DNA of 64,000 nucleotides, taken from JAWXCB01 sp034440455 (GTDB lineage Bacteria; Bacteroidota; Bacteroidia; Chitinophagales; CAIOSU01). The notes beneath the pieces were generated by a model. That model ran no database searches, was not told the DNA's origin, and saw nothing but the letters and a program-made list of their open reading frames with translations. The DNA lies in the NCBI GenBank assembly GCA_034440455.1, contig JAWXCB010000061.1:24498-88497 (forward strand), in the 5' to 3' direction. The position numbers and the translations under genes are program-made. This document shows, one piece after another, positions 47,719-57,186 of this stretch. The first letter of the stretch is position 1. Every line of letters starts with the position of its first letter.

Positions 47719-48903
47719 TCACTTCTTCATAAAAAGAAGTGGCGACAAAGCTACCGCCATATAATAGGTAAACTCCGTCATGTAAGTGTAGTGATAGAAG
47801 CTCACTTCCACCAAACTCACCACTATTGCCGAACAAATATTGAAACAGCAAATCACAAAAATCAGCAGTGCATGTCTGTTTGAAAGCCGAGAGCGCAATA
47901 ACTGAACTCCGCTCCATGAAAACAACACAAGCAGCGCGATGGGCCAAAACCAGTTTCTTAAAAAAACGCGGTTAATTTTCAGGGTATAGAGGTCGTAAAT
48001 TTTAAAAGCAAAATTTTCTTTTAATGCCGCCTGCCGCTGTGAGAATCCTTGGGCATCCTTTGCATCATAAAATTCTTTGTATCCATATTTTTTCAACTCA
48101 ATCGGAATTGTATCCGGCACATGAAAACTAAAAAATTGTGGTTTTTGCGGTTTCTTTTTAACATAGATATTTTGATATCTTCTCTCTACTTCGGAATAAT
48201 AAAAAAGTTGGTGCTCTTTCAAATTCCCATCAGTGAGATAGAGATACAGATTCGTAATAACAAATTTCAAATACTGCTCTGGTGATTGTTTTATAGCAAA
48301 TGCCGAAATTTTTTTCAGGCAAGGCAGTGACATAATCTTTATACCCGCATGTTTGCAATAAATTTTTGTAAAAAGGAATGATGCGATAATGATAATCGAA
48401 ATATGCACGGTGAAATTCCTTCGGTTTGTATGCGCCTTTGAGCATGATTTTATCCGCATCCAGAATGCTTTTTTTAATCTCTTTGATTGCATTGTTGTCG
48501 CAACCGGAGAAAGAAGAATCATCAATCATAAAAATGATAGTTACACCTGCGAGATTCATTCTTCCCTATGGTGAAATTGAAAATTTTCCAAGCGTAAAAA
48601 AATTATAGGATGACAACAAGAGCAGCAAAATCGAAGCAGGCATCAGCGCTTTTAACCAAGCATTCTTATAGCGTTTTGAAAAAAGAGGAAAAGCAGGATA
48701 AGCAAAACAACAGGCGCTAAAAAAAGCGCGGAAGGGCGCACAAAAATGATGAGGGCAACTATCGTTGATAGCAAGAACCAATGCTTATTCCGATGGAGAA
48801 CAGTTTGTAGCCAAAAGGAAGCGAAATAGTCAAGCTCATTGAACACATAACCCCTTAAGCCGCCAGCAAATATAAAAAGAAAGCGCCTTGCCACAAGCGA
48901 CAC
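47719..48903 (-). pseudogene. Degenerate paralogue of the GT39-type glycosyltransferase
   Basis: Three consecutive frames line up with the intact 535-residue protein at 50693: HWFLLSTIVALIIFVRPSALFLAPVV (frame of 48903), AWLKALMPASILLLLLSSYNFFTLGKFSISP followed by TAG where the paralogue has TGG, MNLAGVTIIF..IIPFYKNLLQTCGY, and then the frame of 47719 ending CSAIVVSLVEVSFYHYTYMTEFTYYMAVALSPLLF. At least two frameshifts, one nonsense codon and loss of about the first 150 residues make it non-functional. It flanks the divergent membrane protein gene on the side opposite the intact paralogue. Confidence 0.85.
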
Positions 48904-49083
48904 TGCAATGTTCTCAATTAAGCCAGAATAACATAATCAAATTTAGAGCGAGAGAAACATTGTAAACTTGCAGGCAGTCGTGTAAATAAGGAAGTTCGCA
49001 ATTGAACGGTTGCTTCATATGCCCTCAAAAATGCGTTCACACATGAATTGTTTGAGTGAATATTAATTAGAAAGTCCCTAAAA

Positions 49084-50652
49084 GTGTTAAGTATCTACAA
49101 GTGCATCAGAGCTGTCAGTGAGAACGATCACTTCAAAAAATTGCTCTCAATAGCAAAGTTTTGTTTGAACTTCCTCTTCTTTCTAATTTGTTGCTTTTAT
49201 GGCTTAAGATTATTCCAATATCACTCAAAAATTCTAACCAGTGAAAATTTGATGGAATATAGAGAAGGGGCAATGGTAATGTCTTCAAATTTATTGGCTT
49301 CGGGAGAATCTCCTTATAGTGCGCAGAACCAGCCGATTTTCAGCAACAATTACGGAGCGCTTTATCCGCTAATCTGTATGCCTATAATTTTCTTTTTTGG
49401 GCCGAACCTGATATTATTTCGGTTAGTCGCTGCCATTTTTATATGGCTCACGTTATTGCTCCTGACGATCGTACTCATTAAAAATAAAGTTCCGATATTA
49501 TACGTGTTTGCCGGAGTATTAATATTATTTGCATCCTTGCTATACAGCACAACCCCTTTGATACGACCAGATTCTTTAGGATTATTCCTGTTTATTGCAA
49601 GCATTTTTTTTCCTTACCTGTACAAATATTCTAATAAAAGCCTGATAGCTTCTGCAATACTGGCGGTGCTGGGTTTTTATGCCAAGCCCTATTTTATATT
49701 GGCAGCCCCTCTGTTAGCTTCTTCCCTGCTATTGATTGGGTTATGGAAGAAAGGGGTTATTTATAGCATTCTTGCAGGGGGTTTTTTTACGCTGTCCTTC
49801 TTAATTATCAAGCACGGTCAAGAATTTTACTTCTACAATACATTGTATGTAAACATGGCTGCAGCGTCTAATAGCCGTGAATATACTATTCTCCAATTGA
49901 GCAAATTTATCAGCATAAACAAGGGATTGTTATTCGCTTTGGGGTTCAGCATTCTCTGTATTCTTTATTCTATATTAACCGAAAAGAAAAATTTGATAAC
50001 AAACCACTACAAGTCTGCATGGTTACCTCTCTCTTGCTTGTTAGTGGCATCTTTGCTGACTTATTTCAAACTAGGAGGGTACAATGGAGCTTACATGATT
50101 TACCTCTTTCATCTCTTGACGCCTTTTCTGATTATTTCAGCTCTTTTATTAGCCAGTTCTTTGAGAAATTCACTTTTTTACAAGATACCCTTATTCATTT
50201 TTCTATCGCTTAATATCTATTCCGGGTTTGCTTTTTTACCGGGATTTAATTGTGAGAATGAAAAAGAGTGGAATGAATTGGAAAGCCTGACGAAAGAACA
50301 TAAACATATACTGTCTTCACCGGTGCTTTCCGTCACTTTACTGCGAAATAATAAACAGATTTATGATTCAGGACTTACTGAATATTTCTATACCGGAGAC
50401 GACAACAATATAACATCTTTTTTCTATAATAATGAAGAAAAAAGAAAGAGGTTATATGACGACTTGAAAAATGAGATTACCAAAGACGTACAACAACATA
50501 ATTTCGATCTCATCATTTTTGCCAGAGGCTATGAGAGATTTGTAAGAAAAGGCATCCTTAGCGAGAACTACAAACTTGAAAAAACAATAACCCTGTGCTT
50601 GCCCCACACAATGCAAAAGTGGGAATTGGATGTTTATAAGCCTAAAATGTAG
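49084..50652 (+). CDS. Multi-spanning membrane protein, GT-C glycosyltransferase-like
   Basis: 522 residues from GTG 49084. About ten membrane segments occupy residues 20-385. The first loop (ENLMEYREGAMVMSSNLLASGESPY) and PLIRPDSLGLFLF recall the DxD/E-containing first loop of GT-C sugar transferases that use polyprenyl-phosphate sugars (Arabinofuranosyl-/mannosyl-type). The last 130 residues are soluble. It is divergent from the main cluster and stands between the pseudogene and its intact paralogue. I cannot name a substrate. Noncoding sequence of about 180 bases precedes it. Confidence 0.6.
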   Translation: MLSIYKCIRAVSENDHFKKLLSIAKFCLNFLFFLICCFYGLRLFQYHSKILTSENLMEYREGAMVMSSNLLASGESPYSAQNQPIFSNNYGALYPLICMPIIFFFGPNLILFRLVAAIFIWLTLLLLTIVLIKNKVPILYVFAGVLILFASLLYSTTPLIRPDSLGLFLFIASIFFPYLYKYSNKSLIASAILAVLGFYAKPYFILAAPLLASSLLLIGLWKKGVIYSILAGGFFTLSFLIIKHGQEFYFYNTLYVNMAAASNSREYTILQLSKFISINKGLLFALGFSILCILYSILTEKKNLITNHYKSAWLPLSCLLVASLLTYFKLGGYNGAYMIYLFHLLTPFLIISALLLASSLRNSLFYKIPLFIFLSLNIYSGFAFLPGFNCENEKEWNELESLTKEHKHILSSPVLSVTLLRNNKQIYDSGLTEYFYTGDDNNITSFFYNNEEKRKRLYDDLKNEITKDVQQHNFDLIIFARGYERFVRKGILSENYKLEKTITLCLPHTMQKWELDVYKPKM

Positions 50653-50692
50653 AAATAGTTATTTTTTTGAAAGGCGCATCCGGCTTTTGTTT

Positions 50693-52300
50693 TTAGTCCA
50701 CATCAGAAAACAGAAAAGGAAATAATTTTTTAGTAAAAAGAAGCGGTGATAAGGCTACCGCCATATAATAAGTAAACTCCGTCATGTACGTATAATGATA
50801 AAAACTCACCTCAACCAAACTTACCACTATTGCGGAGCATATATTCACGTTGCAGATAACAAAAATCAAGAGAGCTTCTTTATCTTTTAAGCCAGAGATA
50901 AGTAGTTTGATGCCGCTGATAAAGAACAAAGCAATGAGGGATAAAGGCCAAAACCAATTCCTTAGAAAAACCCTATTGATTTTTAGGGTGTAAATATCAT
51001 ACAACTTAAAAAGCGGGTTGTTGATGAGCGCTTGATAGCGTTCTTTAAAACTTAAGTCATCGTGCGCGTCATAAAATTCTTTGTAGGTATATTTTATTAA
51101 TTGCAAAGGCACTGAATCTAACGCATAAATCCATAAGCGGTCCGGTTTAGGGTAATTATGACTGAAGATGGTTTCATATCTTCTTGCAGGTTCTGAATAA
51201 TAAAACAATTGATGCTCATCTAAATTGCCATGCACGATATAGTAATAAAGATTCGTGGTGACGAACTTTAAATACTTCGCTGGGTTTTTTTTAATTGAAT
51301 CAAAACTGATTTTCTTGATACTTGGTAATGCCTCCACATAACCGGAATAGCCGCAGAACTTTACCAGATTTTTGTAGAATGGAATTATATTGTAGTAGTT
51401 AATAAAGTAGATCTCGTGGTGAATCCCCATGTCAGAACTCATTTCCAGATTTCGCTTGTCTTCTTCCGAAACATTCGCTCTCATGTAATCTATTGCCTTG
51501 TTTTCACATTCAGAATAAGAAGGATCATTGCTTACAAAAGTGACCACGACACCAATCACATTCATTCCGCCCCAGGGAGAAACAGAAAACTTACCTATTG
51601 TAAATAAATTATAGACTGAAAGGGAAAATAACATGACCCCTCCGGGAATCAGGAGTTTTAACCAGGCATATTTATATTCTCCTGACCTGAACAAAAAGAT
51701 TAAAATGAGGATAACAATAGGTACAAGAAAAAGACCGGAAGGTCTCACATAAATAATAGCGCCAAAACAAACAGAGAGAAGCACCCAATATCTATTCTTG
51801 TTCAAACAAACAATCAAGCCTCCTACAAATAAAATCAGAAGATTGGTGTATAAGGAATTTGTTAAAAGGGTGGAGTCTTCTTCTATGCTGTGATTCATCA
51901 TAAAATAAAATATCACAACAGCAGTTGCAGCGTATGTCAGTTTCTTGTATGATGAGTGCACCGCATAAGTAAAAAAGCAGGCGGTCAAAAGTGTGATGAT
52001 ATTCTGAACCAGAATGATACTCATCACTTTATTGCTGAATAACTCAATAACAAATAAAAAAAGCGGATAACCCGGAGTTCGAACATCGAAGAAGGGAACT
52101 TTTCCCTCTTGTATCTCTAAAGCAACCTTGAAATAATCCAATGTATCAGAGGTTGAAAAACCTCCGGGAAACGGGAAATATGCAAAGAAGGGAAATCTAG
52201 AAACGAAAAAGCAACCGGCTATCGCTATGAAAGATATAGACAGGCTGTATTTCGTAATGTATTTTAGCACACCATCGCCTTTAGAATTTTCCGAAATCAA
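50693..52300 (-). CDS. GT39/ArnT-type membrane glycosyltransferase
   Basis: 535 residues with about ten membrane segments. After the first segment, a loop contains SDTLDYFKVALEIQEGKVPFFDVRTPGYPLF, where the Asp residues and RTPGYP match the GT-C family that transfers sugars from undecaprenyl phosphate outside the inner membrane. A periplasmic domain follows around 260-400. It is downstream of a DPM/GtrB-type glycosyltransferase gene by 1 base, which would make its polyprenyl-phosphate sugar donor. Its degenerate paralogue lies 1.8 kb away. The likely job is side-branch or late sugar addition to the surface glycan. Confidence 0.7.
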   Translation of the reverse strand: MISENSKGDGVLKYITKYSLSISFIAIAGCFFVSRFPFFAYFPFPGGFSTSDTLDYFKVALEIQEGKVPFFDVRTPGYPLFLFVIELFSNKVMSIILVQNIITLLTACFFTYAVHSSYKKLTYAATAVVIFYFMMNHSIEEDSTLLTNSLYTNLLILFVGGLIVCLNKNRYWVLLSVCFGAIIYVRPSGLFLVPIVILILIFLFRSGEYKYAWLKLLIPGGVMLFSLSVYNLFTIGKFSVSPWGGMNVIGVVVTFVSNDPSYSECENKAIDYMRANVSEEDKRNLEMSSDMGIHHEIYFINYYNIIPFYKNLVKFCGYSGYVEALPSIKKISFDSIKKNPAKYLKFVTTNLYYYIVHGNLDEHQLFYYSEPARRYETIFSHNYPKPDRLWIYALDSVPLQLIKYTYKEFYDAHDDLSFKERYQALINNPLFKLYDIYTLKINRVFLRNWFWPLSLIALFFISGIKLLISGLKDKEALLIFVICNVNICSAIVVSLVEVSFYHYTYMTEFTYYMAVALSPLLFTKKLFPFLFSDVD

Positions 52301-52301
52301 C

Positions 52302-53174
52302 TTATGCGTGATTTTGTTTCTGAAGAATTTGCTTTAAAAGCGTGGCTATCAGCCCCAGTCCGAACATGAGAATGGATAACAAAAGACAGCCGATTCCTAG
52401 AAAATAGAATAAAGAAATTTTTAAAAAAAATGCAACAGCCAAGCTGAACATGCCAAGAAAAATCAGCACACCGCAAAAAACCAGGAAAATTTTTATCGGA
52501 TTATAGAATAAAATAGCTTCAACAATAAATTGCAGGGTGCGCAGTGAATCATTCACCAGTTTCACATTCGTTTTTCCTGTGCGCTTGTAATAATCAATTG
52601 GAATATACTTCACAAATTTCCCTGTCATCATGTATGCAAGCGTTACCGAAGTTGTAAAACTGAAAGTGTTGCTTAGTGTGCCGAAATAAGGAACTACTGT
52701 CTTCTTCGAAAACATCCTCAATCCGGAATTAATGTCAGGAATACTTCTTCCCGCAGTGAATTCTACCAATTTCTTTAGAATAAACCGGAGGATACTCTTC
52801 TTTGTAGATTCAATATAAAACTTGCCTTGTCGGGCGCCCACCACCATATCAAACCCTTTCTGATATTCCTCATACAATTGGGGGATTTTATCAATCGGAT
52901 ACGTGCCATCCGCATCGGTGATGCAAATAATATCGTTTTTCGCTTTCTGTATCCCGTCTTTCAGCGAGCGACCATAACCGATGTTATGAGGATGCCGCAC
53001 AACAATAGCTCCATTTTCTTCCGCTAACCGTGCAGTATTATCCTTACTGCAATCATCCACCACTATTACTTCTCCGGTCGTCAAGCCCAATCCTTCCAGC
53101 ACGTTTTTGCACGCATGAATGGTAATGGCAATTTCGCGATCTTCGTTGTAAGCCGGTATTACGATTGAAATCAT
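52302..53174 (-). CDS. Polyprenyl-phosphate glycosyltransferase, GT2 (DPM1/GtrB type)
   Basis: 290 residues. SIVIPAYNEDREI, VDDCSKDNT and ITDADGTYPIDKIPQLYE (the DAD metal motif) are those of GT2 synthases of dolichyl- or undecaprenyl-phosphate sugars. Two C-terminal membrane helices (~228-255 and 258-282) anchor it, as in GtrB. It donates a sugar to polyprenyl phosphate, which the neighbouring GT-C enzyme can use. Its start codon overlaps the methyltransferase stop by 4 bases and its stop is 1 base from the next gene, so it is part of a tight operon. Confidence 0.85.
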   Translation of the reverse strand: MISIVIPAYNEDREIAITIHACKNVLEGLGLTTGEVIVVDDCSKDNTARLAEENGAIVVRHPHNIGYGRSLKDGIQKAKNDIICITDADGTYPIDKIPQLYEEYQKGFDMVVGARQGKFYIESTKKSILRFILKKLVEFTAGRSIPDINSGLRMFSKKTVVPYFGTLSNTFSFTTSVTLAYMMTGKFVKYIPIDYYKRTGKTNVKLVNDSLRTLQFIVEAILFYNPIKIFLVFCGVLIFLGMFSLAVAFFLKISLFYFLGIGCLLLSILMFGLGLIATLLKQILQKQNHA

Positions 53175-53866
53175 TCCTTATTTTTTTGAAATACTGCGAT
53201 TAAAGAAATCCCCACAGGCGCACCCTTCGGAAAAAGGAGTTTGCTGATTGGAACTACATATTTGTCGAACACATCAATTTCACCGGGCTTTTCCTGCGGA
53301 TTTTTTTTCATGATTTTGTACACAAACCAATAGCCTAACGCGCCTATCGGATTGAAATAATATCGTTCAAGCATTTTACTGTTGCCGATAGGAAGGGACT
53401 CCAAATCAGCTTTTGCATAGCGCTTAAAGTGTCCAGCTGCGCGGTCAAAGTCAGAGTAGAGAAATTGATGAGAAGGGACAAGCAAGAATAAATTCCCTCC
53501 AGGCTTAAGCAGCGAGATGAGTTTACTGAAAAAGGCGTTGTGGTCTTGCACATGCTCCATCACATTCATGCAAAGAATGAAATCATACGCGCCCGATACG
53601 TTCAGCAAATCAATACATTCAAATTTTACTGCTCTTTTCAGATTTTGATTCTTAACGAAATTGATAGCCGACTCCGAAATATCAATGCTGTAAAGAGAGT
53701 TGCAGTTTGCGTTCTCAGTAATAACTTTCGTAAACGAACCAACTCCGCATCCTACTTCCAGCATATCGCCATGCAGGTAAGGCGCAAACTGCTCATACAT
53801 CCAACGCGTGTAATTTACCGCGCCCGACATCTGCTCCCCGGAAACAAACAAGACTTCATCTTTCAT
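53171..53866 (-). CDS. Class I SAM-dependent methyltransferase
   Basis: 231 residues from ATG 53866 (an in-frame TTG at 53875 is less likely). Motif I is LEVGCGVGSFTKVI; motif II is YSIDISESAINFV; YDFILCMNVMEHVQDHNAFFSKLISLLKPGGNLFLLVPSH gives the following motifs. The pattern matches methyltransferases of O-antigen clusters. The substrate is probably a sugar or lipid-linked intermediate. It overlaps the next gene downstream by 4 bases and should overlap the upstream methyltransferase by 11 bases if that gene's frameshift is corrected. Confidence 0.8.
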   Translation of the reverse strand: MKDEVLFVSGEQMSGAVNYTRWMYEQFAPYLHGDMLEVGCGVGSFTKVITENANCNSLYSIDISESAINFVKNQNLKRAVKFECIDLLNVSGAYDFILCMNVMEHVQDHNAFFSKLISLLKPGGNLFLLVPSHQFLYSDFDRAAGHFKRYAKADLESLPIGNSKMLERYYFNPIGALGYWFVYKIMKKNPQEKPGEIDVFDKYVVPISKLLFPKGAPVGISLIAVFQKNKE

Positions 53867-54613
53867 GTTTGTCAATGATTAAGAACAATTGATTCGCTTC
53901 AAATCGGGTTTTGAGGTTTAGAAAAAACAGATTGTATAAAATATCTGACAGCATTTCCTGCTTTGCGCTGTACTTGCTTTGCGCAAAACCCGAGTATGTT
54001 TTTTCAGGAAAAAATTAATAGCGTGCTTATACAACGTATGAAAAGGCATTCCCCAAAAAAAAAGTTTGTAGCGGATGTTTTGGTATTTCCCCAATGCTTT
54101 ATCAAGCATTGCGCGATTGAAATGGCGATAGTGCCCCACTTTTTTATCAATCTCAAACAACTTCCCCGAAGGCACGGTGATGATAAGTCTTTTATTTGCT
54201 GCTTTGATAAGTTTATCCAACGACTGCTCCCAGTCGCGCACATGTTCCAGCACTTCCGAACACACTACAAGGTCTGCTTGCCGGTTGAGTTCCTGCTCAT
54301 CCAAGTCAGACACAAACCATTGCACATCGTGATATTTCTGCTTGTTGATATTGATAGCGCTTGCAGAAATATCACAACCCGAGAATTGTACTTTAGCCCC
54401 AAGCAGCTCTTTCAATTCTTTGATTAAAATCCCGCTGCCGCAACCCACATCCAGCATGGTATTGATTTGAAAAGAACTTTCTTTAGCAAGTTGCTTAATA
54501 ATGCGCCTGCGATGCCGCGGGGCAGGCGAGTTTTCAATCATTTCCGCCCATTCGTTTCCAAGCCACTCGGAGTTGTAAAAAACATTCTCTTTAGAATTTT
54601 CAGCGCTATTCAT
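53856..54613 (-). pseudogene. Class I SAM methyltransferase with a 3' frameshift
   Basis: The frame from 54613 encodes a SAM domain (MLDVGCGSGILIKELKEL, FSGCDISASAININKQKY, DLVVCSEVLEHVRDWEQSLDKLIKAANKRLIITVPSGKLF) and stops at 53918 after KKHTRVLRKASTAQSRK. The -1 related frame continues from around 53998 as SGFAQSKYSAKQEMLSDILYN, LFFLNLKTRFEANQLFLI and IDKHER, ending at TGA 53856, which looks like the ordinary C-terminus and would overlap the next gene by 11 bases. One base is missing near an A6 run (plus strand T6 at about 54000-54005). The enzyme either has a truncated tail or the base call is wrong. Confidence 0.75.
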
Positions 54614-54627
54614 GAACCTATTGATAA

Positions 54628-55404
54628 TTATTTTTTAATTCCGCTGCCACTCCAACTCACACCTTTGTAAGGCGTGATGCTAATATCCTTAAATTCATCG
54701 GGATTGAACCACGAAACAATTCTTTCTTTAGAAATAAAATCTACCTGGGGTGCATTCAATTTATCAAACACATTCAGCGCGTTTCTGTAAAAAGACAGTT
54801 TCCTGAAATTTTGAAAATATTCATAAAACGGCAATGCTTTGAGCGGAAGTAAATAAATCGTATAGATTGGCAAATACATCAATGCGGTGATAATATTCGA
54901 TAACGTGAGTAATGATGGTCTTGACATCTTTGTGAGAAACCGCTTGCGCAGGGGCTCAACAATTTTGTCAACAAGTTCATTCCCTTCTTTTGAATACACC
55001 CACACAATCATTTTCCCGCCCGGCTTCACATGCCGCTTCATGTTCTGAATCGTTTTGTCGGGGCTATTCGTGTGATGCACCACGCCAATGGAGAAAACAA
55101 TATCAAATTGCTTTTCCAAGTTCATGTTTGCAATATCCTCTTCAACAAACTCAATGTTGTTGAATTTCTTATTCCTTTCCTTTGCAATGTCGGTGGTATT
55201 CAAATCTACCGAAGTGATGGATTGAGCAACGGGCGCTACGAACGAGGTGTGTTGCCCGCCTCCGCAGCCGCACTCCAACACGGTTTTTCCCTTGAAGTCC
55301 TCCAACGTATTTGGTAAAATCCAATCCTGAAAAAGAAAAAGCTCATCATCCTGAAGCAATTTCCATTGCTCGCTCCACTCAGACTGCTTGACTTGTTTTG
55401 TCAC
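54628..55404 (-). CDS. Class I SAM-dependent methyltransferase
   Basis: 258 residues. TVLECGCGGGQHTSFVAPVAQSITSVDLNTTDIAKERNKKF contains motif I (ECGCGGG) and motif II; FDIVFSIGVVHHTNSPDKTIQNMKRHVKPGGKMIVWVYSKEG completes it. The C-terminal half carries one hydrophobic stretch (~160-180) as in some membrane-associated members. It likely methylates a sugar in the surface glycan; the three contiguous methyltransferases imply several methylation sites. It begins inside the last 26 bases of the AsnB-like gene and ends 15 bases before the next methyltransferase. Confidence 0.8.
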   Translation of the reverse strand: MTKQVKQSEWSEQWKLLQDDELFLFQDWILPNTLEDFKGKTVLECGCGGGQHTSFVAPVAQSITSVDLNTTDIAKERNKKFNNIEFVEEDIANMNLEKQFDIVFSIGVVHHTNSPDKTIQNMKRHVKPGGKMIVWVYSKEGNELVDKIVEPLRKRFLTKMSRPSLLTLSNIITALMYLPIYTIYLLPLKALPFYEYFQNFRKLSFYRNALNVFDKLNAPQVDFISKERIVSWFNPDEFKDISITPYKGVSWSGSGIKK

Positions 55405-57172
55405 TTATTGTGTGTTTAAGGGCAAATCTATTAAAAGCTTTAAACTCATCTCCATTTTCGCTGTGCAGCCACAATCCAAAGGGGGCATTAAATCCGCTCT
55501 TCTTCTTTTGCAAGACAAAAGCGGGAAGAATTTCTTTCAGCGCTTCTTTCAAAATGAATTTTGTTTTAAATCCATTCAATTTGAATTCAGCGGGTAATGC
55601 AGCCGCATAACAAATCAAATCATAGTCAAGGTAGGGCGCGCGCGCTTCAATACTGCTGTGCATGGAGGCGCGGTCAACTTTCACAAGAATATCATCAGGC
55701 AGCCAAGTCATGCAATCAACATAGAGATGCTGGTCTAATTGTTCCAACCCTTTCACTTCGTCATAATATTTTGAAAAAGTCTTGAACGGGTCGGTATCGT
55801 AAACCAACTCTTTATATTGAGCGCCCATGATTTGCACACGCTCTTCCGGGCGAAAATGCAATCGCCACGCATAATGCGCCTTCCGGTAGTCGAAGCGCGT
55901 GCCGTAAAAAAACTGCTTCGCTTTGTAGCCTAAATTGATTTTCTTTTTTGATGAAAAATAATTGGGCAGATTTTCAGAACTCAGCATTTTCTTTACGCTA
56001 CCCGGCATCCACCTGAAGTAGTTGTAATACTTATCGGCTTTGTATGTTTCATATCCGCCAAACATTTCATCAGCGCCATCGCCCGATAACACCACTTTCA
56101 CATATTGCGAAGCAAGCCTTGAAACCTCCACCATCGGAATCAGTGAGTTGTCGGCAAACGGTTCGTGGTATGCGCTCAATGCTTCGATGATTTTGGCTTG
56201 AATATTTTCATCGCCAATCGTCAGCCCGTGATGAATCGTGCCGAGCAGATTTGCAGTTTTAGTCGCGTCATCCAGTTCGTTGTAATGCTCGTGCTCAAAA
56301 CCTACGCTGAACGTGTGCAACTCATTCTTCTTGAATTTTTTCATCAGCGCAACGATGGAACTGGAATCAACGCCACCACTCAAAAATGCCCCAACAGGCA
56401 CATCGCTAATCAGCCTTCGCTCCACCGCTTTTGTGAGCAGATGAATGATTTCCCGCTGAATCGTTTCCGGAGATTGTTTGTTTTTTGGAAGAAATTTTTC
56501 TGCGAAATTCCAATAACGGTGTTTTGAAATTTTCTCGTTTTCAAGAATCAAATAATGTCCGGCTTCTAATTTTTTTATGTGTTCGTAAATGCTGAGAGGT
56601 GCTAAAATATAACCAAGCGCGAGATAGCAATTGAGCGCCTCTTGTGAAATCACCTGCGGAATTTGTTTGTTTTCTAACAGCGCGGGGACTTCAGATGCAA
56701 AAGAAAACTCGTCTTTCGCATAATGATAATAAAAAGGCTTTTTGCCGAACCTGTCACGGGCGATAAAACATTTTCGGGTTTCATTATCCCAAATCGCGAA
56801 GGCAAACATTCCATTCAGCAGATGAAGGCAATCTGCTCCGTAATGAATATATGCCTGCAACAAAACTTCAGTATCTGAGTTGCTGAAAAAGCGAATATTT
56901 TTTTTCAGCAGCTCTGTTTTGATTTCCGGAAAGTTGTAAATCTCTCCGTTGTAAGTGATATGATAGCGTCCGTCTAAAGTGGACATCGGCTGCGCTCCAT
57001 TGCTCGAAAGATCAATAATGGAAAGGCGCGTATGCCCGAGAATAGCTCCGGGAAGCTGCTTCACGCCTGATGCATCGGGACCGCGATGATGCAGCTTTTT
57101 GCACATGGCATGAACGAAGCCGGCTTCCCGTTCGGAGTAATTCGCTTTAATAATGCCTGCTATTCCGCACAT
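55379..57172 (-). CDS. Asparagine synthase-type glutamine amidotransferase
   Basis: 597 residues. Cys2 (MCGIAGII) is the glutaminase nucleophile; GHTRLSIIDLSSNGAQPM and YNGEIYNFPEI are the glutaminase motifs. The synthase half has SGGVDSSSIVAL, the PP-loop for ATP, and LSGDGADEMFGGYETY. AsnB proteins make asparagine, but copies in polysaccharide loci amidate a uronic acid or amino acid in the glycan. The location among methyltransferases, GTs and the ABC exporter favours that role; it cannot be proven from sequence. Its 3' end overlaps the following methyltransferase start by 26 bases. Confidence 0.85.
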   Translation of the reverse strand: MCGIAGIIKANYSEREAGFVHAMCKKLHHRGPDASGVKQLPGAILGHTRLSIIDLSSNGAQPMSTLDGRYHITYNGEIYNFPEIKTELLKKNIRFFSNSDTEVLLQAYIHYGADCLHLLNGMFAFAIWDNETRKCFIARDRFGKKPFYYHYAKDEFSFASEVPALLENKQIPQVISQEALNCYLALGYILAPLSIYEHIKKLEAGHYLILENEKISKHRYWNFAEKFLPKNKQSPETIQREIIHLLTKAVERRLISDVPVGAFLSGGVDSSSIVALMKKFKKNELHTFSVGFEHEHYNELDDATKTANLLGTIHHGLTIGDENIQAKIIEALSAYHEPFADNSLIPMVEVSRLASQYVKVVLSGDGADEMFGGYETYKADKYYNYFRWMPGSVKKMLSSENLPNYFSSKKKINLGYKAKQFFYGTRFDYRKAHYAWRLHFRPEERVQIMGAQYKELVYDTDPFKTFSKYYDEVKGLEQLDQHLYVDCMTWLPDDILVKVDRASMHSSIEARAPYLDYDLICYAAALPAEFKLNGFKTKFILKEALKEILPAFVLQKKKSGFNAPFGLWLHSENGDEFKAFNRFALKHTISDKTSQAV

Positions 57173-57186
57173 GCCTGATTTCTTGT

